Shown one piece after another: positions 46,965 through 56,181 of a stretch of DNA of 64,000 nt. Origin of the DNA: Leptospira meyeri. GTDB lineage: Bacteria > Spirochaetota > Leptospiria > Leptospirales > Leptospiraceae. The translations under genes and the position numbers were made by a program. The DNA lies in assembly GCF_004368965.1 (NCBI RefSeq), contig NZ_SORO01000001.1, positions 2,264,001-2,328,000 of the forward strand, in the 5' to 3' direction. Below the pieces are notes generated by a model. It did not search any database. It saw only the letters and a list, made by a program, of their open reading frames with translations, and was not told the origin of the DNA. Numbering within the stretch: the stretch's first letter is position 1; every line of letters starts with the position of its first letter.

Positions 46965-47890
46965 AATTCCAATCCAATGTAATGAGTCATCAGACGAAAA
47001 ATATCGTTGAGTAATGAAGAATCGTTAAACTCCGATCCTAATATAATTGGTTTTGGAACAAAAATAATTAGGAATGTTACTAACATTGTAACTCCAAAAT
47101 AGAATCGAATTTTTCCAATCCCTGAAACAGAATCCCGGATGAAAGGGTGTTCCACCTTAACAACAAAATAAATAATAAAACCCCAAAGTAACCAAGTAAA
47201 ATGGATTAAGGAAAAAATAAGAAAAAGTACAAATAAACGATGAATCCATTTTCGATATCCTTCACCAAACATAGAGTATATGACGTGTCCTCCATCTAAT
47301 TGGCCAAAAGGCAAAAGATTTACAGCGGTGATCAAAAGTCCTACCCAGCCCGCTTTTGCGAGAGGGTGTGCTTGGATATCCATACTCGAAAGATCAATTG
47401 GGCCAAGAATCCATTGTGTTGTAAAATAAGTGAACAAACTATCTCCAAAAAATAAGAACCCGGAACGATCGAAATCAGGGGGAATTTCGATTACATTTGA
47501 AAGACTGATACCAACTAACCAAGCAACCATCGAAAGAACCAAACTCGCAGTTGGCCCTCCGATTCCGATATCAAATAAAACTTTTTTGTCAGGAATCTGT
47601 TGTTTGATTTGGATAACGGCACCCATGGTACCAATTGGTCCAATTGGCAACGGTATAAAAAAAGGCCAAGTAGCTTTCACTCCATAAAATCTTGCTGGAA
47701 GATAATGCCCCATTTCATGAGCAAATAAAATCAACAAGAGCGATGCTGAATAAGGCCAGTTACTTAAAAACATTAATTTATAATTCTCTAATGTTTGTGG
47801 TACCTGGGGATTAAGAAATATATCTGAGAATGTTAACGTAAAAAAAGTTAAGATAAATAGAAGAATGTGTATTGTTTTTTTTGATTCCAA
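46961..47890 (-). CDS. M50-family intramembrane metalloprotease
   Basis: A 309-residue membrane protein of the site-2-protease/RseP class. The zinc motif HEMGH has His58, Glu59 and His62. The third ligand Asp199 is in NLLPFGQLDGGH, fitting N-x2-P-x3-LDG. Several helices are evident, with no PDZ domain, so it is a short form unlike RseP. It could release a membrane-tethered regulator. Start is TTG at 47890, before the first helix. Operonic with the beta-propeller protein (4-base overlap). Confidence 0.83.
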   Translation of the reverse strand: MESKKTIHILLFILTFFTLTFSDIFLNPQVPQTLENYKLMFLSNWPYSASLLLILFAHEMGHYLPARFYGVKATWPFFIPLPIGPIGTMGAVIQIKQQIPDKKVLFDIGIGGPTASLVLSMVAWLVGISLSNVIEIPPDFDRSGFLFFGDSLFTYFTTQWILGPIDLSSMDIQAHPLAKAGWVGLLITAVNLLPFGQLDGGHVIYSMFGEGYRKWIHRLFVLFLIFSLIHFTWLLWGFIIYFVVKVEHPFIRDSVSGIGKIRFYFGVTMLVTFLIIFVPKPIILGSEFNDSSLLNDIFRLMTHYIGLEL

Positions 47891-48248
47891 AGTAGGAACA
47901 ACCTAGAAATTTATTTCTACTTGAAAGATTATATAACCTAATTATAGAATCAATTAGAAACAGAGCTGACCACAGAAATTTGGAATAACCGATCGATCTG
48001 AACTTCATTCAGAGGGAACAGCCTTCTATGCATTTGGAAAAACTGTGTCATTTCCATTCAAATTGGCAAAGTTGTTTGGGATTTTCAGAATTTACAAAAA
48101 GAAAAATTTCTTCCGTAATTCAGGTCACAGGAATCCATTGAACAAGTGAATTTTCTGTTCCCATCCACAATCCCAATCTGCATTAAATCTTTCCCAACCT
48201 TCGGAAAAGTTGACTCGTCTAATCAGTAATTTTAAAACCAACTAATCA
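47891..48248. other. 358-base gap between M50 protease gene and cysE
   Basis: No ORF or RNA gene recognised. The left part should hold the leftward protease promoter; the right end holds the cysE promoter described separately. The middle shows no repeat or hairpin I would defend. Confidence 0.5.
48210..48238 (+). promoter_or_regulatory. Putative cysE promoter
   Basis: -35 TTGACT (48210-48215) and -10 TAAAAC (48233-48238) with a 17-base spacer; the ATG of cysE is ten bases downstream, so the leader would be very short or absent. Confidence 0.5.
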
Positions 48249-48965
48249 ATGTTCGAAAATATAAGAATCATCAAAAAATTTGACCCGGCGGCAAAATCCT
48301 ATTTGGAAATTGTTCTTTGTTACCCAGGTCTACATGCCCTTTGGCTTCATAAATTTGCCCATTTGCTTTATTTACTTCGATTGCCCATCATTCCAAGACT
48401 TGTAAATTACATTAGCAGGTTTTTAACTGGGATTGATATCCATCCCGGCGCAAAAATCGCACCAGGAGTTTTTATCGACCACGGCTCTGGAGTCGTCATC
48501 GGAGAAACTGCAATTGTGGGAAGTGGATCTTTAATTTTCCAGGGAGTGACTCTAGGTGGAACTGGAAAAGAATCTGGCAAACGACACCCTACCATCGGAA
48601 AAAATGTCGTCATCGGAGCGGGTGCGAAGGTCCTTGGAAATATTACAGTCGAAGACCATGTTCGCGTTGGTGCTGGATCAGTTGTTATGCGAAATGTTCC
48701 AGCCGGTTGTACTGTAGTCGGTATTCCAGGAAAAGTTGTCAAAGCTGGTGACATTGCATCTGATAGTGTAGAGCAAATGTTAGAGCATAATCAAATGCCC
48801 GATCCTATCGCAAAAGTTTTTTCTGTTCTGCTGGAAAAAGTCGAAACACAGCAACAGCTGATTAATAAACTTTATGAAAAACAACAATTACTAGAAAAAT
48901 CTTCTACTGATGCACCGGAAGATGACCGTTTCATTCAAGAGTTCATTCATGGAGACGGAATCTAA
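48249..48965 (+). CDS. cysE: Serine O-acetyltransferase
   Basis: Acetylates serine from acetyl-CoA in cysteine synthesis. A 238-residue protein with an N-terminal helical region and a hexapeptide-repeat left-handed helix (IHPGAKIAPGVFIDHGSGVVIGETAIVGSGSLIF...). The catalytic His is in DHGSG, and GGTGKESGKRHPTIG and the GNITVEDHVRVGAGSVVMRNVPAGCTVVGIPGK turn are typical. The C-terminal tail is long and Gln-rich, not the usual short CysE tail that binds CysK. It ends overlapping the convergent lipoprotein gene by four bases. Confidence 0.92.
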   Translation: MFENIRIIKKFDPAAKSYLEIVLCYPGLHALWLHKFAHLLYLLRLPIIPRLVNYISRFLTGIDIHPGAKIAPGVFIDHGSGVVIGETAIVGSGSLIFQGVTLGGTGKESGKRHPTIGKNVVIGAGAKVLGNITVEDHVRVGAGSVVMRNVPAGCTVVGIPGKVVKAGDIASDSVEQMLEHNQMPDPIAKVFSVLLEKVETQQQLINKLYEKQQLLEKSSTDAPEDDRFIQEFIHGDGI

Positions 48966-49789
48966 AATTCTTTTAAGAGTTCTGTTTTTTTCTTTTCATA
49001 CTCGTCATCTGTGATGAGCCGATTCTTTCTCATTTCCTCTAAGGTTTTTAGTTTTTCAGGGACTGATTTCCACTGATCTGTGGGAGGAGGATTCTCCTCT
49101 TCTTTTGGATATCGAAAAAGAGGAGGATTAGGCATCAAGTCCGGCAAATTAAACACAACTATGTTTCCGTAGATGGCATTTTTTGATAAGTTACTACTTT
49201 TATAAATGCTAGTGTGTTGTTTGTCTTTTAACCAAAGTTCTGGTCTATAGATAGGTTTGATTTTCGTAGGATGAAATATAACCCAGTCTTCAAATGAATA
49301 TTGTGTTTGAAAACTGATGTTCGTATTAATCTCGTGAAATAACAAAACCAGTCCCTCTTCTGTCCCTAAAATATAAAAACTTGTCTTTAAAATTTTTACA
49401 TTAGGAGAAAGAATATCATCGAGTTTAAAAATACACAAATATACCTTGGGTTCGGAATTTGTTACAATCCTCTCTGTAAATTTTTGAATCTCAGGAAGAA
49501 AGGATTCTGGAATCAGAACTTCCCAATCTTCATAAGCAAGAACTCCACGTTTGTACTGAATAGACTTTAGAACTGTTGGTAATTCCCCAAAATTCTTGGT
49601 ATTTATTTTTAGTTTGGATATATCTTCGGGAAAAATATTCCTCCATTCCTCTTCTTCCACTTCAAAAAAAGCCAAAGATTCTGAAGAATCAATCAATTTG
49701 ATTTTACTTGTGAAACTAGAACATCCCAAGATAAAAAAAATCGGAATCAATACACAGGAAATTTTTGCACTTGCCGTTAATGAATTCAT
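48962..49789 (-). CDS. Lipoprotein with C-terminal SHOCT motif
   Basis: A 275-residue lipoprotein. The leader (MNSLTASAKISCVLIPIFFILGC) contains a lipobox at FILGC. The body has no recognised family. The last ~30 residues, PEKLKTLEEMRKNRLITDDEYEKKKTELL, are a SHOCT (short C-terminal) helix found in oligomerising envelope proteins. The frame is open to 49876, but the ATG at 49787-49789 gives the signal peptide. That ATG overlaps the ATG of the divergent thioredoxin-fold gene on the opposite strand within CATG. Confidence 0.75.
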   Translation of the reverse strand: MNSLTASAKISCVLIPIFFILGCSSFTSKIKLIDSSESLAFFEVEEEEWRNIFPEDISKLKINTKNFGELPTVLKSIQYKRGVLAYEDWEVLIPESFLPEIQKFTERIVTNSEPKVYLCIFKLDDILSPNVKILKTSFYILGTEEGLVLLFHEINTNISFQTQYSFEDWVIFHPTKIKPIYRPELWLKDKQHTSIYKSSNLSKNAIYGNIVVFNLPDLMPNPPLFRYPKEEENPPPTDQWKSVPEKLKTLEEMRKNRLITDDEYEKKKTELLKEF

Positions 49790-50303
49790 GAATACATTAA
49801 AAACCGTGAAGCATTTGGTTCTTTTTGTATTGGCATTATTGTTTGCATCAAATGAAGAATGGAGTGCGCAGCACATGCCACAATTTCATATGAAGGACCA
49901 ATATGGGCAATCGTATTCTGAAACCTCAGTGAAAGGAAAACCAGTGGTTCTAATGGGCTGTTTCCTTCGTGACCTCGAACTTTGCAGGAAACTTGGCAGA
50001 AAACTATATTGGAAAATGCAAAATTTGCTTTGGAAGGACAGTTCAAAAGTCCAGTTCCTTCTCTATTTAGATTTTCGTGAAACAAACAAACTTGTAGAAG
50101 ATTATTTAGAAGAATCAAAAACAAAACAATACGAAAACATTCTTTTAGATCGGAAAGGACATCTAACAGATGGTCTAAGAAAAGGCGAAACGTATTTGCG
50201 AATCTACAACAAATCAGGCAAAATGATTTCATCCTCTTATCAGGAACATATGGAGAATGATCTCATCGAAGAAATATATGGTATTCTCAAAAAAGAATTA
50301 TAA
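49788..50303 (+). CDS. Secreted thioredoxin/peroxiredoxin-fold protein
   Basis: A 171-residue exported protein. A signal peptide (MNTLKTVKHLVLFVLALLFAS) is followed by MPQFHMKDQYGQSYSETSVKGKPVVLMGCF, a typical opening of the thiol-peroxidase/TlpA fold. The usual CxxC is absent; the motif at that place is GCFLRDLELC. Redox activity is thus doubtful. The start is set by the signal peptide. It shares start-codon bases with the divergent lipoprotein and overlaps the next gene by 47 bases. Confidence 0.7.
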   Translation: MNTLKTVKHLVLFVLALLFASNEEWSAQHMPQFHMKDQYGQSYSETSVKGKPVVLMGCFLRDLELCRKLGRKLYWKMQNLLWKDSSKVQFLLYLDFRETNKLVEDYLEESKTKQYENILLDRKGHLTDGLRKGETYLRIYNKSGKMISSSYQEHMENDLIEEIYGILKKEL

Positions 50304-51501
50304 CATAAAAAAATATCTAATCTGGACTTTTGTTTTTATCACTGTCACTAATTGTTTTCAAAAAAACGAAAGTCATTATCAATTTTGGAAAGGTTATGAC
50401 CATTTACAACGTTCCATTAAGTCGACTTCCAAAAACGAAATTTATTTTGCTGCGCTTGCAGGTAGTTTAAGTGAAGAAAACGAATCTCAGCTCCAAAAAA
50501 CAACGGAAGGATTTCCCTTCCTATCTCTCCATGGATCATTGGATCAGCAACAAAACTGGAATCTTCATTGGAATGAACCAGAACCACCTAAATATGATTA
50601 CCTGGCCAAAGTAACATACATTCCAAAACTTTGGGAAGAGAAGGAAATTTATGCTGTGGAAAGAAAAATCATCCATAAGCTAAAAGGATACCAGCCTAGA
50701 GATTTTTTTACTTGGGTTCATGATTTTGCTTTAGCAATTGATGATCATAATGCCTATCAATCATTAAAGTCAACTTCACAAAACCTACAATTTCTTTGTG
50801 ATGTGATGCAGTGCCATGTCACAGAAAATGCAGAATGGCACACTTTGGAATTTACTATCAACGAAGAAACAAAAGCGCAGTTCCCTGGTTTCTATAAACG
50901 TACTGGATCTCGGTTAGAAAAAACCAAATTAAACCTTGAAATCTGGGACAAATTTAATCCCACCCATAAATTAAAAATTACAAACCAGGGAAAAACTATC
51001 CAATTTCATTTTCCTATTAAACCACCTAAAGAATATTTTTTATCTCCCAAAGAGATTCATTTTTTGGCTGATATTGAAATCAGATCATTTGGAATCACCG
51101 CCAAAATTCAGAATTTAGAATACAAACTAAAAACAACTTTTGATAAACAAACGGATACACTAGACGGACATTTTTTACGAATTGGAAAAAAAGAGATTAG
51201 TGGAAACTTTTTCTATGTCATTCCGCAAGGTTTTGTAAACTTTTTCATCCCAGGAAATATGGATGAATACTTTAATGATTTTTTTACCTTACTCATCCAA
51301 GGAACTCAAGGACGCGGCGGATCACAAATTCATGCTACGTTTAAAAAAACAGAAAAGGGTCAAATCAATACAATCACTACTTATAATGAAACCAAACGAA
51401 AACGATTTTCATTGTTTGGTGGAGACGATTCCCAAAAAGCAAGTAACGATTTTGATTTTTTTGCTTCATGGGAAGATGCTATGTTAAAGGATTTAAAATA
51501 G
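50257..51501 (+). CDS. Hypothetical lipoprotein
   Basis: A 414-residue lipoprotein of no recognised family. A charged start with IKKYLIWTFVFITVTNC gives a lipobox at VTNC. The rest is beta-rich, with strands around KGYQPRDFFTWVHDFALAI and a closing Lys-rich stretch. The start ATG at 50257 lies inside the thioredoxin-fold gene; an in-frame ATG at 50278 is also possible. It and the preceding gene form a pair in the envelope; partner or substrate unknown. Confidence 0.65.
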   Translation: MISSKKYMVFSKKNYNIKKYLIWTFVFITVTNCFQKNESHYQFWKGYDHLQRSIKSTSKNEIYFAALAGSLSEENESQLQKTTEGFPFLSLHGSLDQQQNWNLHWNEPEPPKYDYLAKVTYIPKLWEEKEIYAVERKIIHKLKGYQPRDFFTWVHDFALAIDDHNAYQSLKSTSQNLQFLCDVMQCHVTENAEWHTLEFTINEETKAQFPGFYKRTGSRLEKTKLNLEIWDKFNPTHKLKITNQGKTIQFHFPIKPPKEYFLSPKEIHFLADIEIRSFGITAKIQNLEYKLKTTFDKQTDTLDGHFLRIGKKEISGNFFYVIPQGFVNFFIPGNMDEYFNDFFTLLIQGTQGRGGSQIHATFKKTEKGQINTITTYNETKRKRFSLFGGDDSQKASNDFDFFASWEDAMLKDLK

Positions 51502-51563
51502 AACAATAGAAAATCGGTTCAATTTTAAATTTAGTTTCAGCTAATTTTTATTAGATGGTTTAA

Positions 51564-52169
51564 TTAGGAATTAATAAAATTTCTTAGTAGGTCTTTACCT
51601 TCTTCCGAACCAAAGGATTCTGGATGGAACTGAACTCCTTCTATTTTTAAGGATTTGTGGCGAAGACCCATGATTTCACCCTTCCCTTCTCCTGCAGAAA
51701 CCCGAGCCGTAATTTCCAAATCATTGGGAAGTGAAATTTCTTTTGCAACTAATGAATGATAACGCATAATCTCTATTCCTTGTGTAAGGCCAGAAAAAAC
51801 TCCTTTTCCATCGTGTTCAATGGGTGAAAGTTTTCCGTGCATAGCTATATTAGCTCGTACAACTTCACCACCAAATACTGTCGCCATTCCTTGCATTCCA
51901 AGACAAATTCCAAGCACCGGCGTTGTTTTTCCAAGTTCCTTCAATATATCCGCACTCACACCAAAATAAGCAGGGTCTGCAGGATGACCAGGGCCTGGCG
52001 AAATAATAATTTTATCATAGTTAGCTGACTTAATCCATTCAAAGGGCTTTTCGTCATTTCGGATGACATCCAATTGAAAGGGCTTCTCTCTTTCCTCGAG
52101 GATTTCTCCTACGATTTGGTAAAGATTGAATGTAAAAGAATCATAATTGTCTAAGATGAGTACTTTCAT
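51564..52169 (-). CDS. trpG: Anthranilate synthase glutamine amidotransferase subunit
   Basis: A 201-residue class I amidotransferase supplying ammonia to the chorismate enzyme. It has LDNYDSFTFNLYQ, Cys89 in LGICLGMQG, and HPES in VQFHPESFG. It follows the TrpE gene by 64 bases and is the likely partner for anthranilate synthesis. A sister copy at 26185-26754 lacks a partner. In many bacteria, one TrpG serves both TrpE and PabB. Start is ATG. Confidence 0.88.
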   Translation of the reverse strand: MKVLILDNYDSFTFNLYQIVGEILEEREKPFQLDVIRNDEKPFEWIKSANYDKIIISPGPGHPADPAYFGVSADILKELGKTTPVLGICLGMQGMATVFGGEVVRANIAMHGKLSPIEHDGKGVFSGLTQGIEIMRYHSLVAKEISLPNDLEITARVSAGEGKGEIMGLRHKSLKIEGVQFHPESFGSEEGKDLLRNFINS

Positions 52170-52233
52170 TATTGTTTCACTTTCTCCTTATTTTATCGTT
52201 CGATTCGTTTTGACATAGCTGTCCGCTATCCGA

Positions 52234-53616
52234 CTAAGGACCTTTATGCAAATCTAAGGCTTTTCGAACGGAGGCCATTTTATTGATAATTTCTTGGTAT
52301 TCATCCTCTGGTTTAGAATCAAAAACAATCCCACCCGAAGCGCGTACAAATCCTTTCTTTCCATTCACAAAAAAACTACGAATTGGAATGGCAAAAGTAC
52401 AATCTCCATTTAAACCAAAACTTCCAACAGCTCCCCCATAGGGACCTCTTGGCGATTTTTCAATTCGCTCTATGATTTTCATCGATTCAATTTTGGGAGC
52501 ACCTGATAAGGTTCCTGCTGGAAACGAAGAAGCAAGCCCAGAAAACATATCTTCTTTTGAAGAAAGAATCCCGACCACTTCACTAGAAATATGTTGTACA
52601 TGGGAAAATCTTTTTACATCAAAACGCCTACGCACTTTTACTGTACCAAACTTTGCCACTCGCCCTACATCATTTCGGTGAAGATCAATTAACATATTAT
52701 GCTCTGCGATTTCTTTAGGATCCGTTAATAGTTTACGAGCAAGGAGAGTGTCTTCTTTTGCATCAACTCCTCGTTTGGTGGTTCCAGCTAAAGGAAACGA
52801 TTCCATTTCCCCTTGTCGCAACCTAAACAACAACTCGGGACTTGCACCTAAAATGGTACGAGTTCCAAATTTTACGTAATACATATGAGGAGATGGATTG
52901 ATTTCTCGTAATGTTTCATAAATAGCCAATGGATTTCCATCCACTTGGTAAATTTCTTCAAATCCAATTTGGCATTGAAAGGTGTTTCCTGCTTTTACTT
53001 CTTCTAAAGCTTCTTCCACCATTTGTTTATGAACTTCCTTAGATAATCCAGCCTTTACTAAGGAGACCGTTGCTTTTGGTTTTTGTGAATTTTCTTTTTT
53101 TAGCTGTTCTAAGATTTGGTTCACTTCATGGATACGATTAGTTCCATTATCAAAATAAATGAGTTCCCCAGTAAATTTATCATAAATAAGTCCATCCAAA
53201 TACAATCCGAAAATCATCGCTGGAAAATCAGGATGTGGTTTTAGTTGGAGTTTTGGCTCAAAGAATTGCATACTTTGATAACCAAGATAACCAACAAAAC
53301 CACCCGCATAACTAATACTAAGCGAATTATAATCAGTAAGTTCTCTTAAAGCAAAATAAGGATTTTCAACAGGGTATTTTTTCCCATCAATTTCCAAAAT
53401 ACCAGGTTCTCCGAGAATGAGATGAGATGGTTGGAATCCAATCACAGAGTAACGAGAATCGTATTGATTGTCTCCTGCTGATTCTAACAAAAAACAATTT
53501 TCGTATTTCGCCTCAATGACCCGAAAGAGTTCCCAAAATTCGATTCCTTCCGGCAAAGCTAAAGAATTGTAATTGGGTTTTTTGGGGATTTTGATTTTCG
53601 GAAGTGTTTGGCTCAT
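52234..53616 (-). CDS. trpE: Anthranilate synthase component I
   Basis: A 460-residue chorismate-utilising enzyme making anthranilate for tryptophan. The catalytic half has GNTFQCQIG, GASPELLFRL, PLAGTTKRG (the Ala marks TrpE; PabB has Lys), EHNMLIDLHRNDVGRV, SSFPAGTLSGAPK and GPYGGAVGSFG. The start is the ATG at 53616 rather than the TTG at 53640. A terminator hairpin for the upstream sod gene lies before it; no Trp-rich leader peptide is seen. Confidence 0.88.
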   Translation of the reverse strand: MSQTLPKIKIPKKPNYNSLALPEGIEFWELFRVIEAKYENCFLLESAGDNQYDSRYSVIGFQPSHLILGEPGILEIDGKKYPVENPYFALRELTDYNSLSISYAGGFVGYLGYQSMQFFEPKLQLKPHPDFPAMIFGLYLDGLIYDKFTGELIYFDNGTNRIHEVNQILEQLKKENSQKPKATVSLVKAGLSKEVHKQMVEEALEEVKAGNTFQCQIGFEEIYQVDGNPLAIYETLREINPSPHMYYVKFGTRTILGASPELLFRLRQGEMESFPLAGTTKRGVDAKEDTLLARKLLTDPKEIAEHNMLIDLHRNDVGRVAKFGTVKVRRRFDVKRFSHVQHISSEVVGILSSKEDMFSGLASSFPAGTLSGAPKIESMKIIERIEKSPRGPYGGAVGSFGLNGDCTFAIPIRSFFVNGKKGFVRASGGIVFDSKPEDEYQEIINKMASVRKALDLHKGP

Positions 53617-53667
53617 AAAAAACTCTGTATTAGGTACCAAGATTCATTTTGAATCTTTAAATGAAAT

Positions 53668-53702
53668 AAAAAAGGCAGGTCCGAATTCCGGAACCTGCCT
53701 TT
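53668..53702 (-). terminator. Terminator after the superoxide dismutase gene
   Basis: Read on the minus strand: a ten-base stem AGGCAGGTTC / GGACCTGCC-like with AATTC in the loop, followed by TTTTTT (53673-53668). It separates sodB from trpE. Confidence 0.8.
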
Positions 53703-53727
53703 CTAAGTGCGATTCTTAAATCCGTTC

Positions 53728-54303
53728 TTATTTTAAGTTTTGATTTGCAAAGTCCCAGTTCACTAAATTCCAGAATGCTTCTACGTATTTTGGACGGGCA
53801 TTGCGGAAATCAATATAGTAAGCATGTTCCCAAACATCGATCGTTAACAAAGATTGGAGTCCATCTTTCAAAGGACTACCAGCATTGCTTGTATTCACGA
53901 TTTCTAAACCGTCGCCTTTTTTCACAAGCCAGGTCCAACCTGATCCAAAATTGGTGATTGCCGATTGAGAAAACTTTTCTTTAAACGCATCAAAAGATCC
54001 GAATGATTTTGTGATTAAATCAGCAACGGCACCAGTGGGAGCTCCGCCACCTTTAGGGGAAAGAGAATGCCAATAGAAGGTGTGGTTCCAAATTTGCGCA
54101 GCGTTATTAAAAATTCCGCCAGAAGATTTTTTTACAATTTCTTCAAGAGTTGCATTTTCAAACTCAGTCCCTTTGATTAGGTTGTTGAGGTTTGTAACGT
54201 AAGTTTGGTGGTGTTTTCCATAGTGAAACTCTAAAGTTTCAGGTGAAATGTGCGGAAGAAGGGCATCCTTTGCATAAGGAAGTTCTGGGAGTTTATGTTC
54301 CAT
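53728..54303 (-). CDS. sodB: Iron-type superoxide dismutase
   Basis: A 191-residue Fe/Mn SOD dismutating superoxide. Metal ligands appear in [16 protein letters not shown], and [13 protein letters not shown]. The [16 protein letters not shown] stretch, with Gln in the helix before the second ligand, and NAGSPL favour iron over manganese. Length is standard. AGGAG precedes the ATG. Its terminator is clear. Metal preference must be tested. Confidence 0.94.
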   Translation of the reverse strand: MEHKLPELPYAKDALLPHISPETLEFHYGKHHQTYVTNLNNLIKGTEFENATLEEIVKKSSGGIFNNAAQIWNHTFYWHSLSPKGGGAPTGAVADLITKSFGSFDAFKEKFSQSAITNFGSGWTWLVKKGDGLEIVNTSNAGSPLKDGLQSLLTIDVWEHAYYIDFRNARPKYVEAFWNLVNWDFANQNLK

Positions 54304-54411
54304 GATCGGTCTCCTGATGGATTCAAGTGTAATTGTATTTTGTATCTAGTATGGATCGCAAAAGCAAATCGTAAACTAAAAAAGTAGAACGATTCTAATC
54401 GTTTCCCTCTA

Positions 54412-55254
54412 TTAATTTCGACTGACTGTAGAACGAACTGTCTTTAATAAATTTAAAATTTCTGAGTGCAAAACTCCGTTAGAAGCTACTAACTCAGGAA
54501 GCCCGGTATAGTAATGAACTCCATTTAAGTCAGTCAATTTCCCGCCTGCTTCCGTTAAGATCACAGAAATTGCAGAAACATCCCAATGTTTGACAGTTTT
54601 TTCCCAAATGGCATCCATCACACCTTCGGCAATGAAACAGGCATCCAAAACAAAAGAACCCGTTCTACGAAAGGACCTTGCGTATGTTAAAAAACCAGAT
54701 AGATCAGCCATAATCTCTTGGATCATGTGAGCTCTTTTTGTCGGAAGATTGGGAGAAAAAATGGCACGGTTTAGTTCGGAAATTCTAGATGTGACAATAG
54801 GTTCTCCATTCTTATAAGCACCCTCTCCCAAAACAGCGGAATATACGGCTTCTTGTGGAGGGACAATGACCACACCTCCAACAGGCGTTTCTCTATGTTC
54901 TAAACCAAAAGAAATTGCATACAAAGGAAGTCCTCGAACAAAATTCATAGAACCATCCACCGGATCCAAAACCCATTTAAAATCACCACCGTCAATGGTT
55001 GGTTTGTCTTCACAAATGATTCCATCTTTCGGAAAGGACTTCTGTAAAAAACGAATCAAAATATCACCTAATTTTCCATCGGCGGCATCGATACGTTCTT
55101 TTTTATCGGCATCTGTTTCCGAACGAATTGAGGATACTTCTCGTTGGATTTTTTTAGCTTCATGGATGATACCCATCGCATTTGCTTTTACATATTCGAT
55201 CCGTTTGATGGTTTCATCTACGGGGAAATTAATGGTTGGTGAAGAGATTCCCAT
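54412..55254 (-). CDS. suhB: Inositol monophosphatase family protein
   Basis: A 280-residue lithium-sensitive phosphatase-fold enzyme. DPVDGSMNFVRGLP and WDVSAISVILTEAGGK are the two IMPase signatures. The metal-binding Glu before the first is in IICEDKP, normally E-E. Possible roles are hydrolysis of inositol-1-phosphate, or of other sugar phosphates. Start is ATG at 55254. It lies 12 bases after the next minus-strand gene, so the two may form an operon. Confidence 0.85.
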   Translation of the reverse strand: MGISSPTINFPVDETIKRIEYVKANAMGIIHEAKKIQREVSSIRSETDADKKERIDAADGKLGDILIRFLQKSFPKDGIICEDKPTIDGGDFKWVLDPVDGSMNFVRGLPLYAISFGLEHRETPVGGVVIVPPQEAVYSAVLGEGAYKNGEPIVTSRISELNRAIFSPNLPTKRAHMIQEIMADLSGFLTYARSFRRTGSFVLDACFIAEGVMDAIWEKTVKHWDVSAISVILTEAGGKLTDLNGVHYYTGLPELVASNGVLHSEILNLLKTVRSTVSRN

Positions 55255-55266
55255 ACTACCTGCTTT

Positions 55267-56157
55267 TTATTTATCGGATGATTTTTGAATGACTTTCCAT
55301 AAAATATTACCGGACTTCGATTGTGTCCTTTCCACTTCAAAAGAAGAGAGATATTCATGATATTTTTTTAATGTTTCTTCAGGAATTCCATCTTCTGTAT
55401 CGGTGAGAATTGGATAAAAACTTCTAAACTGTTGGATGGTTTTTGGCAAACTGGGGACTAAAAACCGTAGCGATAATGACAAATAATCAATTCCGATCGG
55501 AGTATAAATTCTGCCTAATTTCCAAACATCAGAACTAATTCCTAATTCCTCACGAATTTTCGATTCTGTTTCCGAAAAATCAATTTCATCAAAAATTTCA
55601 GAAAACCTACGGATCGGTTTGTTATCATCTTTTTCTGATTCTACTCGAAATACCCCACCTTGAAATCGTTTTGCTTCAAAGTCGATAATGTCTTCTCCGT
55701 CTTCTTTTGTGGAGTGAAGATGAATGATTTTGGTCTGAAAGTACAATCGATCTGTGATAATCGATGGAGTCATATTTTGTGATCCAGGTTTTTTGATTTC
55801 TTCTGACTTAGCTCCACCCAAATACAACATATCCACGGAAAAAACATATAAAAAACGGGAAGACCCAAATAACATAGGCCGAACAAAAAACAACTTTCCA
55901 GTTTCTCTTTTAGGTCTAGGTTCTGGCAACAAACAAGTTCCTTCAATTGCTTCAGGAATATACTTTAAAACAGTTTGAACAAAATCTTTTATATCTCCAA
56001 ACTCTGGTTGTGTGACAGAAGTACCTGGGATAACAAATCGATCAGGAAATTGAATGTAAGGTGTGTGTAAATTATCAACATAGATTTCACCTGGTTTATT
56101 TTTTGCGGATGTTTCGTTTAAAATCCGATTGATTGATTTAAAATCGTGTATTCTCAT
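55267..56157 (-). CDS. Hypothetical protein
   Basis: A 296-residue protein of no recognised family. No signal peptide or membrane helix. The central part is strand-rich (GKLFFVRPMLFGSSRFLYVFSVDMLYLGG, LYFQTKIIHLHSTKEDGEDIIDFEAKRF). It sits 24 bases after the GH42 gene and 12 before the IMPase gene on the same strand, so the three are probably co-transcribed. Function cannot be assigned. Confidence 0.55.
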   Translation of the reverse strand: MRIHDFKSINRILNETSAKNKPGEIYVDNLHTPYIQFPDRFVIPGTSVTQPEFGDIKDFVQTVLKYIPEAIEGTCLLPEPRPKRETGKLFFVRPMLFGSSRFLYVFSVDMLYLGGAKSEEIKKPGSQNMTPSIITDRLYFQTKIIHLHSTKEDGEDIIDFEAKRFQGGVFRVESEKDDNKPIRRFSEIFDEIDFSETESKIREELGISSDVWKLGRIYTPIGIDYLSLSLRFLVPSLPKTIQQFRSFYPILTDTEDGIPEETLKKYHEYLSSFEVERTQSKSGNILWKVIQKSSDK

Positions 56158-56181
56158 CTTATATTTTAAAATACCAAAGCT

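Noticed and set aside
49596..49787. Upstream extension of the thioredoxin-fold gene
   Set aside because: It is antisense to the lipoprotein signal region; the signal peptide sets the start at 49788.
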